From Oscillospiraceae bacterium (GTDB lineage: Bacteria > Bacillota > Clostridia > Oscillospirales > Ruminococcaceae): DNA of 64,000 nucleotides. Made by a program: the position numbers and the translations under genes. Under the pieces are notes generated by a model that was not told where the DNA came from, did not search any database, and saw nothing but the letters and a program-made list of their open reading frames with translations. Positions 52,645 to 61,248 of this stretch are shown here, piece after piece. The stretch spans positions 17,571 through 81,570 of the forward strand of contig JAHZAU010000008.1 in the NCBI GenBank assembly GCA_019423755.1, given 5' to 3'. Every line of letters starts with the position of its first letter. Position 1 is the stretch's first letter.

Positions 52645-53269
52645 CCTGTCTGCCGGCTATGCCGGAAAGCCGGTGCTTTCCCATTTTGACCTGGAACTGC
52701 CCGAGCGTGGGGTGGTCTGCCTGCTGAGCCCCTCGGGCAGCGGCAAAACCACCCTGCTGCGCATCCTTTGCGGCCTGAAAACCGACTACACCGGCCGGAT
52801 CGAAGGCCTCTCCGGGCGGCCGGTGGCGGTATTCCAGGAGGACCGCCTGCTCCCCTGCCTGACAGCGCTGGACAACGTGCGCCTGCCTCTTGCCCGGGAG
52901 GATTGGCCGCTGGCCCAACAGGCCCTCTCCTCTTTGGGCCTTGCGGGAGAGGAGGAGACCCTTCCCGGACAGCTGAGCGGCGGGATGCAGCGCCGGGTGG
53001 CCCTTGCCCGGGCGATGGCCTTTGGGCAAGCCTGCCGCCGTCGGGGGGAAGCGGTCTTCTTCCTGCTGGACGAACCCTTTAAGGGCCTGGACCCGGACAC
53101 CAAAGCCCGCACCATGGCGGCGCTGCGTCCGGTGACCCGGGACTGCCTGACCCTCTTTGTCACCCACGACCGGGAAGAGGCCCTGGCCTTCGGGGACTGG
53201 CTGGTGCAGCTGCTGCCCGACCCGCTGCGGGTGCAGTCGTTCTCCCCCATCCCCCAAAACAACGCCTAA
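52631..53269 (+). CDS. ABC importer ATP-binding protein
   Basis: 212 residues: Walker A SPSGSGKTT, Q-loop VFQEDRLLP, signature LSGGMQRR, Walker B VFFLLDEPFKGLD, H-loop VTHD. Short for the SsuB/TauB group (usually about 250). Overlaps the permease by 14 nt. Confidence 0.93.
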   Translation: MRLVDLSAGYAGKPVLSHFDLELPERGVVCLLSPSGSGKTTLLRILCGLKTDYTGRIEGLSGRPVAVFQEDRLLPCLTALDNVRLPLAREDWPLAQQALSSLGLAGEEETLPGQLSGGMQRRVALARAMAFGQACRRRGEAVFFLLDEPFKGLDPDTKARTMAALRPVTRDCLTLFVTHDREEALAFGDWLVQLLPDPLRVQSFSPIPQNNA

Positions 53270-53273
53270 CAAC

Positions 53274-53312
53274 AAACGCCCCATCCTCTCACAGGAGGAT
53301 GGGGCGTTTTCT
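53274..53312. terminator. terminator between ABC operon and tsaD
   Basis: AAACGCCCCATCCTC pairs with GAGGATGGGGCGTTT, convergent genes on both sides. Confidence 0.88.
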
Positions 53313-53320
53313 TTGTGATT

Positions 53321-54364
53321 TTATTTTGCCTGCAGCTGCGGCTCCTGGGGGCCGTAAGCGTCGTCCACCGGCATGGAGGCCACGCCGTTGAGGGACAGGT
53401 CCGCCCGGGCGCCGGCCAGGTACTCGTAGTACGCCTGGGAACCGATCATGGCGGCGTTGTCGCCGCAGAGGCTCAGCGCCGGCAGGTAAAGCTCGTAGCC
53501 CTTCTGGCGGCAGGCCTCGGTGAGGGCGCTGCGCAGGCCGCTGTTGGCGCTGACGCCGCCGGCTACCACGATCTTGCGGCTGCCGGTGTCCTGGGCTGCC
53601 AGCATCAGGTGAGAGACCAAGATCTCCGCCACCTTGCCCTGGAACTCGGCGGCCATGTCGTTGACCTCCAGGGTCTCGCCCTTCTGCTCGGCCCGGTGAG
53701 CGATGTTGATCACCGCGGTTTTCAGGCCGGAGAAGCTGAAGTCATAGGGGGAACCGTTGACGTGGGGGTGGGGCAGATGGTAGCGCCCCCGCTGGCCCAG
53801 CTGAGCGGCCTTGTCGATGTAGATGCCGCCGGGGTAGTTAAAGCCCAGGGTGCGGGCCGCCTTGTCGAAGGCCTCGCCTGCGGCGTCGTCCCGGGTGCGG
53901 CCGATGATGCGGAAGCGGGTGTAGTCCTCCACCAGGATGATGTGGCTGTGTCCGCCAGACACCACCAGGCACAAAAACGGCGGTTCCAGCTCCGGGTGGG
54001 TGATGTAGTTGGCGGCGATGTGCCCCCGGATGTGGTGCACCGGGATCAGCGGCTTTTTGGCGGCCAGGGCCACGCCCTTGGCGTAGTTGACCCCCACCAG
54101 CAGCGCCCCGATGAGACCGGGCGCGTAGGTCACCGCTACGGCGTCGATGCTCTGGAAGGTCTCGCCGGCGTCGTCCAGGGCCTTCTGCACCACCGCGGTG
54201 ATGTTTTCCGCGTGGCGGCGGGAGGCGATCTCCGGCACGACCCCGCCGTAGAGTTTATGCTCCTCCACCTGGGAGTTGATCACCGAGCTTAACACCCGGC
54301 GGCCGTCCTCCACCACGGCGGCGGCGGTCTCGTCACAGGAGGATTCGATGCTCAAAATCTTCAC
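53321..54364 (-). CDS. tsaD: tRNA N6-threonylcarbamoyladenosine synthase TsaD
   Basis: 347 residues. MKILSIESSCDETAAAVV, metal-binding HIRGHIAANY, VVSGGHSHI and VAGGVSANSGLR. With TsaB/TsaE it adds the threonylcarbamoyl group to A37 of tRNAs that read ANN codons. tsaB and tsaE are not adjacent. 47 nt after rimI. Confidence 0.97.
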   Translation of the reverse strand: MKILSIESSCDETAAAVVEDGRRVLSSVINSQVEEHKLYGGVVPEIASRRHAENITAVVQKALDDAGETFQSIDAVAVTYAPGLIGALLVGVNYAKGVALAAKKPLIPVHHIRGHIAANYITHPELEPPFLCLVVSGGHSHIILVEDYTRFRIIGRTRDDAAGEAFDKAARTLGFNYPGGIYIDKAAQLGQRGRYHLPHPHVNGSPYDFSFSGLKTAVINIAHRAEQKGETLEVNDMAAEFQGKVAEILVSHLMLAAQDTGSRKIVVAGGVSANSGLRSALTEACRQKGYELYLPALSLCGDNAAMIGSQAYYEYLAGARADLSLNGVASMPVDDAYGPQEPQLQAK

Positions 54365-54411
54365 GTTATTCCGTCCTTCCTCCGGCCAAATCGCCGGCGT
54401 GTGGGTTTGGG

Positions 54412-54879
54412 TTAAAACAGATGTCCAAAGCGTTTGGTGAGGATCAGGGCGTCCTCGGTGGGGTTGGAGTAAAAGTCCCGCCGGCGGCCCTCCTGCTCAA
54501 AGCCGAATTTCTCGTAAAAGCGGATGGCCCCCAGGTTGGAGGGGCGCACCTCCAGGGAGATCATCTCCATGTCCTGCTCCTTGGCGTAGTCCATGAGGCA
54601 TTCCATCAGCCGGGTGGCTACGCCCAGCCGCCGGTACTGGGGGAAAACGGCGATGTTGCAGATATATCCTTCGTCCACCACGTGCTGCATCCCCACATAT
54701 CCGGCCACCTGGCCGTCGATCTCCGCCACCCGGAACACCGCCAGGGGGTTGGAAAGCTCCGACACCAGGGCGTCATAGCTCCAAGGGGTGGAGAAGCACT
54801 GCTTTTCCAGCTGCTCCAGGGCCTCGATGTGCTGCGGAGCCATGGGGCAGATCTCGATTCGTCGCGCTTGGTCGTCCAT
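54412..54879 (-). CDS. rimI: ribosomal protein S18 alanine N-acetyltransferase RimI
   Basis: 155 residues, GNAT fold: CNIAVFPQYRRLGVATRLM (acetyl-CoA loop), LEVRPSNLGAIRFYEKFGF, C-terminal ALILTKRF. The pairing with tsaD is common in Firmicutes. GGAGAAC precedes the ATG. Confidence 0.93.
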   Translation of the reverse strand: MDDQARRIEICPMAPQHIEALEQLEKQCFSTPWSYDALVSELSNPLAVFRVAEIDGQVAGYVGMQHVVDEGYICNIAVFPQYRRLGVATRLMECLMDYAKEQDMEMISLEVRPSNLGAIRFYEKFGFEQEGRRRDFYSNPTEDALILTKRFGHLF

Positions 54880-55032
54880 TTTTGTTCTCCTTTATCGTTG
54901 GTTGCGGCAGATGCCGCCTTATCGGTCTATTATAGCAAAAGCGGCGGCCCAGCACAAAGCAAAACCCACCGCATTTTGTCTTTTGGCCGGCTTTTTGTGG
55001 ATTCGCACCAAAACCGGCTTGCCTTGGGGGCG

Positions 55033-57660
55033 CTATTTGGCGTCATACCAGGTTTTGCCCTGGTGAACGTCGGCCAGCAGCTTCACATGCAGGTCCATGG
55101 CCTGCTCCATCTCCTGGCGCAGGATCTCCTCCACCTTGCCGGCTTCCGCCTCCGGGGCCTCTACGATCAGTTCGTCGTGCACCTGCAGGATCAGCCGGGA
55201 GGCAAGGCCCTCCCGTTCCAGCCGGTTGTACACCCGGATCATGGCGATCTTGATAATGTCCGCCGCGGTACCCTGGATGGGGGTGTTCATGGCCACCCGC
55301 TGGCCGAAGGCGACGATGTTGCGGTTGGAGGAGCGGATCTCCGGCAGGTAGCGGCGGCGGCCCAACAGGGTGGCGATATAGCCGTGCTCCTTGGCAAAGG
55401 CGATGGTGTCCTCCATATACTGCCGCACCCCGCTGAAGGTGGACAGATACTGCTTGATGTAGTGGTCGGCTTCTGCCACCGTCACCCCAATGTCCTGGGA
55501 GAGGGAGAAGGCCCCGATGCCGTAGACGATGCCGAAGTTGACCGCCTTGGCCTTGCGGCGCATCTCCGGGGTGATGTAAAGCGGCGGCAGGCCGAACACC
55601 TGGGAAGCGGTATTGGTGTGGATATCCTCGCCGCTGTTGAAGGCCTCCTGCATGTTTTTGTCGTCGGCGATGTGGGCCAGTACCCGCAGCTCGATCTGGG
55701 AGTAGTCGGCGTCCACCAGCACGCAGCCCTCCTTGGCGCGGAAGAAGCGCCGCAGCTGGCTGCCCAGCTCGGTGCGCACCGGGATGTTCTGCAGGTTCGG
55801 CTCGGTGGAGCTGAGCCGTCCGGTGCGGGTATCGGTCTGGTTAAAGTGGGAGTGGATGCGGCCGTCGGGGGCCAGCACCTTGAGCAGCCCGTCTACATAG
55901 GTGGACTTGAGCTTGGTGACCTTGCGGTACTCCAAAATCGCGTCGATGATCGGGTCCTTGCCCCGCAGGCCTTCCAGCACCTCGGCGTTGGTGGACCAGC
56001 CGGTTTTGGTCTTTTTCTTGGCGGGCAGCTGCATCTTTTCAAAGAGGATTTCGCCCAGCTGCTTGGGGGAATTGATGTTAAACTCCTCCCCGGCCAGAGT
56101 CCAGATGCTCTGCTGCAGCTGCTCGATGCTGCGGTCCAGCTGAACGCCGTACTCCCGCAGGGCGACGTCGTCCACCTCAAAGCCCAGCTCCTCCATAGAA
56201 GCCAGCACCTTTGCTAAAGGCAGTTCCACCTGACGCAGCAGGGTCTCCTGGCCGTTTTCCACGATTTCGGCGTTTAAGGCGGCGCAAAGGCCGGGCAGCG
56301 CCGCGCAGTTTTCCACAAAGGGCTGTTCATCCTGTGGAATCTCCTCGAGACTGAGGGCCGGGGCCTCCACCTTGTACTGGGAAAGCAGGCCGGACATGGT
56401 GTATTCCGAGGCGTTGGCGCTAAGCAGATAGGCCGACAGCATCCCGTCCTCCCGGATGGCGCGCACCGGCGCCTGGTGGGCAAAGCCCCAGCTGTACAGG
56501 GTCTTGCTGTCAAAGGTGAGCTTGGGGGTGTCGCTTGCCAGCAGCTGGGCCCAAAGCTGGGGCAGGCGAGGTTCCTCGCGGTTCAGGTACACCAGCTTTT
56601 TCTGCACCGGGGCGCAAACTGCCAGCGCCTCCGGCTGGCCCTGGGCGTCGGTACGGTAAAGGAAGGCAAGCTCTTTTTCCTCCGCCAGCGCCTGGCTGAG
56701 GGTCTGCGGGTCCCGCACCGCTTGCCAGCGCTCGGCTGCTGCTTCGGGGGCAGGCTCCGCTTCCTCCTCCAACGCGCCGCTGGGGGCTTCCAACCCCAGC
56801 TTTTTGATGATGGAGGGCATCTCCAGCCGGGTCAGCAGACGGTAGGCCGCCGCCGGGTCCCCTTGGGCCCGGGCGCAGTCGCAGACCGAGCACTCCAGCG
56901 GCACGCTGCGGTCGATGGTGGCCAGGGTCTGGCTGAGGAAGGCGCTTTCCCGGCCCTTGTCCAGCTTCTCTTTGACCGATTTGGTGGCGTCCAGGGTACC
57001 CTGGTCCAGCTCCTCATAGATGCGTTTTAAGCTGCCGTACTGGCCCATGAGCTTGAGGGCGGTCTTTTCGCCGATGCCCGGCACGCCGGGGATGTTGTCC
57101 GAGCTGTCCCCCATGAGAGCCTTGATGTCCACCAGGCCCTGGGGCTCGGTGCCGTATTTTTCCCGGAACATTTCTTCGTCCCAGGCCACCGTCTCGGAGC
57201 GGCCCATGCGGGTGGTGGTCAGCAGCACGGTGGTGTTGGGACCGATGAGCTGCAGGCTGTCCCGGTCGCCGGTGGCGATCCAGCAGTGGTGGCCTTCCTT
57301 TTCACAAAGGGCGGCGTAGCTGCCCAGGATGTCGTCGGCCTCGAATCCCTCCCGGGTGACGATGCGGTAGCCCAGGTCGGTGAGCAATTCTTGGATGATA
57401 GGCAGCTGCTGGGCCAGCTCCGGGGGCATCCCCTTGCGCTGGGCCTTGTAGCCGTCGTACATTTTGTGGCGGAAGGTGGGGGCCTTCAGGTCAAAGGCGA
57501 AGACCACGCAGTCCGGCTGCACCTCCTGCAGCAGCTTGTGCAGGATATTGAGAAAACCGTAAACGGCGTTGGTGTAGGTGCCGTCCTTGGCGGTAAGCAG
57601 CTTGATGCCGTAAAACGCGCGGTTCAGGATGCTGTTGGAGTCCAGGCAAAGCAGTTTCAT
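55033..57660 (-). CDS. polA: DNA polymerase I
   Basis: 875 residues. N-terminal 5'-3' exonuclease (residues 1-290; GDSSDNIPGVPGIGEKTA), a middle domain without the Asp/Glu motifs of a working 3'-5' exonuclease (first motif reads LAFLYRTDA), and a polymerase with motif A DYSQIELRVLAHI, motif B RRKAKAVNFGIVYG and motif C QVHDELIVEAP. Repair and Okazaki-fragment processing. ATG 57660 after AGGAGG at 5 nt. Confidence 0.97.
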   Translation of the reverse strand: MKLLCLDSNSILNRAFYGIKLLTAKDGTYTNAVYGFLNILHKLLQEVQPDCVVFAFDLKAPTFRHKMYDGYKAQRKGMPPELAQQLPIIQELLTDLGYRIVTREGFEADDILGSYAALCEKEGHHCWIATGDRDSLQLIGPNTTVLLTTTRMGRSETVAWDEEMFREKYGTEPQGLVDIKALMGDSSDNIPGVPGIGEKTALKLMGQYGSLKRIYEELDQGTLDATKSVKEKLDKGRESAFLSQTLATIDRSVPLECSVCDCARAQGDPAAAYRLLTRLEMPSIIKKLGLEAPSGALEEEAEPAPEAAAERWQAVRDPQTLSQALAEEKELAFLYRTDAQGQPEALAVCAPVQKKLVYLNREEPRLPQLWAQLLASDTPKLTFDSKTLYSWGFAHQAPVRAIREDGMLSAYLLSANASEYTMSGLLSQYKVEAPALSLEEIPQDEQPFVENCAALPGLCAALNAEIVENGQETLLRQVELPLAKVLASMEELGFEVDDVALREYGVQLDRSIEQLQQSIWTLAGEEFNINSPKQLGEILFEKMQLPAKKKTKTGWSTNAEVLEGLRGKDPIIDAILEYRKVTKLKSTYVDGLLKVLAPDGRIHSHFNQTDTRTGRLSSTEPNLQNIPVRTELGSQLRRFFRAKEGCVLVDADYSQIELRVLAHIADDKNMQEAFNSGEDIHTNTASQVFGLPPLYITPEMRRKAKAVNFGIVYGIGAFSLSQDIGVTVAEADHYIKQYLSTFSGVRQYMEDTIAFAKEHGYIATLLGRRRYLPEIRSSNRNIVAFGQRVAMNTPIQGTAADIIKIAMIRVYNRLEREGLASRLILQVHDELIVEAPEAEAGKVEEILRQEMEQAMDLHVKLLADVHQGKTWYDAK

Positions 57661-57690
57661 AATGTCCTCCTTGACGGGATATTTGCTGTT

Positions 57691-57720
57691 ATTATACCAC
57701 ACAACCGCCCCGGGCAACAA
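57691..57720 (-). promoter_or_regulatory. promoter of polA
   Basis: TTGTTG (57720-57715), 18 nt, TATAAT (57696-57691) with extended TGG. Confidence 0.6.
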
Positions 57721-57728
57721 CCGGCCTC

Positions 57729-57757
57729 TTGTGGGACGGGGCGGTTTCTGGTACAAT
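57729..57757 (+). promoter_or_regulatory. promoter of dus
   Basis: TTGTGG (57729-57734), 17 nt, TACAAT (57752-57757); divergent from and only 8 nt away from the polA -35. Confidence 0.6.
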
Positions 57758-57839
57758 AAGGCGGTATGACTTTTTTCCGTTTTTCCGGCGTCCCCACTGT
57801 GGGCGGCGCCTTGTGACTGTTAAAGAAAGGTGGACCTTT

Positions 57840-58814
57840 TTGAAGATCGGCAACATCACCCTCCCCCGCACCGCCGGGCTGGCCCCCATGGCGGGCGTCA
57901 GCGACCGGGCCTTCCGGGAGATCTGCAAGGAATTCGACTGCGCCTATGTGGTCAGCGAGATGGTCAGCTCCAAGGGCTTGTCCTTCCAGTGTGCCAAAAG
58001 CGCCGACCTGCTGGTGCTCTCCGACCAGGAGCGCCCGGCAGCGGTACAGATCTTTGGCGACGAGCCGGAGACCATGGCCCGGGCGGCCCAGCTGGCCCTG
58101 CCCTACCGGCCGGACATCATCGACATCAACATGGGCTGTCCGGCGCCCAAGATCGCCGGCAACGGCGGCGGCAGCGCCCTGATGAAAAACCCGGAACTGG
58201 CCGGACGGATCATCAAGGCGGTCAGCTCCGCCGTGGACCTGCCGGTGACGGTGAAGTTCCGCAAGGGCTGGGACGACGAGCACGTCAACGCCGTGGAATT
58301 TGCCCAGATCGCCGAGGCCAACGGCGCCGCCGCCCTCTGCATCCACGGCCGCACCCGCCAGCAGATGTACGCCCCCAGCGCCGACTGGGACATTATCCGC
58401 CAGGTGAAGCAGGCGGTATCCATCCCCGTCATGGGCAACGGCGACGTCACCGACGCCCTCACCTGCGCCAAAATGTACGAGGAGACCGGGGTGGACTTTG
58501 TCATGGTGGGCCGCGGCGCCCAGGGACGGCCCTGGATCTTCCGGCAGATCCGCCACTACATGGAGACCGGCGAGCTGCTTCCCGACCCCACCCTGGAAGA
58601 GAAGATGGACGTCCTGCTGCGGCACATCGCCCTGCTGTGCCAGTACAAGGGCGAAAAGATCGGCATGCGGGAAGCCCGCAAGCACGCCGCCTGGTACTTT
58701 AAGGGCGAGCGGGGCAGCGCCGACCTGCGCCGCCGCTCCGGGGAACTTTGCACCTACAGCGACCTGCAGCGGCTGTGTGAGGAGCTTCTGCAGGCCCAGC
58801 GCCACGACCGGTAA
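57840..58814 (+). CDS. dus: tRNA-dihydrouridine synthase
   Basis: 324 residues from TTG 57840 (GAAAGGTGG, 6 nt). LAPMAGVSDRAFRE, the active-site Cys in INMGCPAPKI, KFRKGWDD, IHGRTRQQMY and GNGDV. FMN enzyme reducing uridine in tRNA D loops. A longer frame starts inside the promoter and is discarded. Dus type (DusB-like) by pattern. Confidence 0.95.
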   Translation: MKIGNITLPRTAGLAPMAGVSDRAFREICKEFDCAYVVSEMVSSKGLSFQCAKSADLLVLSDQERPAAVQIFGDEPETMARAAQLALPYRPDIIDINMGCPAPKIAGNGGGSALMKNPELAGRIIKAVSSAVDLPVTVKFRKGWDDEHVNAVEFAQIAEANGAAALCIHGRTRQQMYAPSADWDIIRQVKQAVSIPVMGNGDVTDALTCAKMYEETGVDFVMVGRGAQGRPWIFRQIRHYMETGELLPDPTLEEKMDVLLRHIALLCQYKGEKIGMREARKHAAWYFKGERGSADLRRRSGELCTYSDLQRLCEELLQAQRHDR

Positions 58815-58830
58815 ATTTTTATATTATCAG

Positions 58831-58866
58831 CACAAGGCCCCCGGCAGAAGCCGGGGGCCTTGTGTG
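58831..58866. terminator. terminator between dus and htrA
   Basis: ACAAGGCCCCCGGC and GCCGGGGGCCTTGT around AGAA, convergent genes. Confidence 0.85.
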
Positions 58867-58921
58867 TTTCAGAGGTTTTTCGGAAAGTTGTGAAGCAATT
58901 TCGTTGCGAAGTTGGTTTGGG

Positions 58922-60571
58922 TTAGTTGTTGCCCTGATTGGGGATAGACTGGGCGGTACCGGTGGTGGTCTCCGGGCCGGCTTCCATCAGTTCTACCTTG
59001 ATGGTCAGGACCTTGTCCTCGCCGTAGCTCTGGAGGCTCTTGCGGAAGACGGTCAGCTCCACGGTGTCGCCGGGCTTATAGCCTTCCAGAAGCTCGATCA
59101 GGTCGTCAGAAGACTGGATCTCCTGGCCGTCCACCGCGGTGATGATATCCCCTGCCACCAGGCCGGCAGCAGCAGCGGTGCTGTCCTGCTCTACGGCAGC
59201 GACACCGGCGCCGGGCTGATAGCCGTACATCTGGGCCTGCAGCTGGTCGATGGTAACCACCGAGATGCCCATGCGGACACGGCCTTTGACGTAACCGTAG
59301 TTGATCAGGTCGTCGATGATGGGCTGAGCGTCATTGATGGAGATAGCAAAGCCGATGCCTTCGTAGTCGGTGGCTGCGATCTTGGCGGAGTTGATGCCGA
59401 TGACCTGGCCGTAAGAGTTGACCAGGGCGCCGCCGGAGTTACCGGGGTTGATGGCGGCATCGGTCTGGATGGCGCTGACGGTGCCGTTGTTAATGGGACG
59501 GTTGAGGGCGGAAACGTAACCAACGGTAACGCTGCCGGCCAGTTCCAGACCGCCGGGGTTACCGATGGCGATCACCTGGTCGCCGATCTCCAGCTGGTCG
59601 CTGTTGCCGAATTCGGCAGCCTGCAGGCCCTCGGCCTCGATCTTGATGACTGCCAGGTCGGTCTTGGTATCCATACCCACCAGGGTGGCGGTGTATTCGG
59701 TGTTGTCGTGGAGGACCACCTTCAGGACGGAGGCGCCCTCTACCACGTGGGCGTTGGTGATGATATAGCCGTCGGCACTGGCGATGATGCCGGAACCGTA
59801 GCTCTGGCTGCCGGTGAAGACGTTGGAGCCCTGCTCATAGGCCACGATACCTACCACAGAGGGCTGGACCTTCTTGGCCCGCTCGGGGATGGTCAGCTCG
59901 CCGGTGGAAAGCTGGGCCTCCTGCTGGCCGGAAGAAGCAGGCTTGTCGTTGAGGGTCAGGTGCGCGTCGGCGGAAGGTTCCTCCTCCACGGGGGTGTCGC
60001 CTTCGGTGGTCTGCTCCTGTGCGGTGTTCTGGGAGACCATGGCGTAAACGCCGTAGCCCGCCAGGGAGAGGACGCCCAGGCCCAAAACCACGCAAAGCAG
60101 GATGCCGAAGACCATCAGGCCTTTGTTTTTGCCCTTCTTTTTGCCGGGTTCCCGGGGCTGCTGATGCTCCTGGTAATCCTCATAATTCCACTGATAGCCT
60201 TGATCCGGCTGCGGCTGCGGGCCAGCACCGGAATTGCTCGGATCGGGATTCTGGTAGGTGCTGTAATGGTAGCGGCTGTCATATCCCGGCCGGTTGGAAC
60301 CGGTCTGGCCATGCTCCTGCGCATGGTCCTGGGTAAAGCGGCCATGATATTCGCCGGTACGCCATGCTTCCTGCTCCGGGCCGGGGCGGGAGTTGCTTGC
60401 TGCGCCCTGGTTACCCGGCTGGGAAGCCTGCTGGTTCTGTTCGGAAAAGACCCATCCGCTGCCGGGAGCGGCGCCGCCGGCTTCCGAGGAGCCGGGCTGC
60501 TGGGGGTTCTGGGGCTGCTGCCCCGAAAAGGATTCTTCGGGTTCCATCCCGTTCTTTTTATTTTCATCCAT
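58922..60571 (-). CDS. membrane-anchored HtrA/DegP-type serine protease
   Basis: 549 residues: a Gln/Pro/Gly-rich cytoplasmic N-terminus (about 1-150), one helix (about 165-185), a trypsin-like domain with His in ITNAHVVEG, Asp in TDLAVIKIEA and Ser in NPGNSGGALV, and one C-terminal PDZ domain (GYQPGAGVAAVEQDSTAAAAGL). Acts outside the membrane on misfolded proteins. AGGAGG 10 nt before ATG 60571. Confidence 0.95.
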   Translation of the reverse strand: MDENKKNGMEPEESFSGQQPQNPQQPGSSEAGGAAPGSGWVFSEQNQQASQPGNQGAASNSRPGPEQEAWRTGEYHGRFTQDHAQEHGQTGSNRPGYDSRYHYSTYQNPDPSNSGAGPQPQPDQGYQWNYEDYQEHQQPREPGKKKGKNKGLMVFGILLCVVLGLGVLSLAGYGVYAMVSQNTAQEQTTEGDTPVEEEPSADAHLTLNDKPASSGQQEAQLSTGELTIPERAKKVQPSVVGIVAYEQGSNVFTGSQSYGSGIIASADGYIITNAHVVEGASVLKVVLHDNTEYTATLVGMDTKTDLAVIKIEAEGLQAAEFGNSDQLEIGDQVIAIGNPGGLELAGSVTVGYVSALNRPINNGTVSAIQTDAAINPGNSGGALVNSYGQVIGINSAKIAATDYEGIGFAISINDAQPIIDDLINYGYVKGRVRMGISVVTIDQLQAQMYGYQPGAGVAAVEQDSTAAAAGLVAGDIITAVDGQEIQSSDDLIELLEGYKPGDTVELTVFRKSLQSYGEDKVLTIKVELMEAGPETTTGTAQSIPNQGNN

Positions 60572-60682
60572 TATCAGATTACCTCCTGTCATCCGGGCCG
60601 CTGCCGCAGGCCCTTCTGTACGCTCTTTTGTTTCAACGATTCATATTATACGGTATATTTATGAAATCATCATAAACACGGT

Positions 60683-61231
60683 TTAACCGTTTTCGGAAAT
60701 TTCACCCGCCAAAATATGAACTTCTTCGCTAAATCTGCGGTGCCACTCTTTCCAGAAAGTCTGGTATCCTTTCCGGGCGAAAGGGTCCTCCGGCAGCACC
60801 TTCGGGGTGCAGGACTGGTAATAGGCCTCCACCTGCCGCGCAAAGCGGAGCACCTCCTGCCGGTATGCTTCCCGGCTCACCGTCTCCTGCTGGCCGGAGG
60901 GCAGCGTCAGCAAAATTTCCCCGCCTCGGTGCTGTACCGACCAGTCCAGCCCGGTGTCGCAGCCCAGGATGGTCACCGTTTCCCCCGCTTCGTCCGCAAT
61001 GAGGAAATGGCCGCAGCAGGGCACCATCTGGATCGCCCCCGGGGACATGACCTTGTCCTCGGTAAGGGTTTTGAGCAGATACAAGGCCGTAGCGCTGACC
61101 GTCCCGTCCGCCTCCTGCATCCAGTCTCCGATGCGTACGGTAACATGGCCGTGCAGGCAGCGGTCCTCCGGGTCGTCTGCTTCGCCGCCAAGCCAGCAAA
61201 GCTCGCTGGCGCGGATAGAAAACACACTCAT
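60683..61231 (-). CDS. unknown 182-residue protein
   Basis: 182 residues, no membrane segment. MVPCCGHFLIADEAGETVTILGCDTGLDWSV looks like a beta-rich core; the second half is helical with charged residues. Not recognised. 17 nt downstream of the histidine kinase gene, so probably the third gene of that operon. Confidence 0.7.
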   Translation of the reverse strand: MSVFSIRASELCWLGGEADDPEDRCLHGHVTVRIGDWMQEADGTVSATALYLLKTLTEDKVMSPGAIQMVPCCGHFLIADEAGETVTILGCDTGLDWSVQHRGGEILLTLPSGQQETVSREAYRQEVLRFARQVEAYYQSCTPKVLPEDPFARKGYQTFWKEWHRRFSEEVHILAGEISENG

Positions 61232-61248
61232 CTTTTTCTCCTGGCTGC

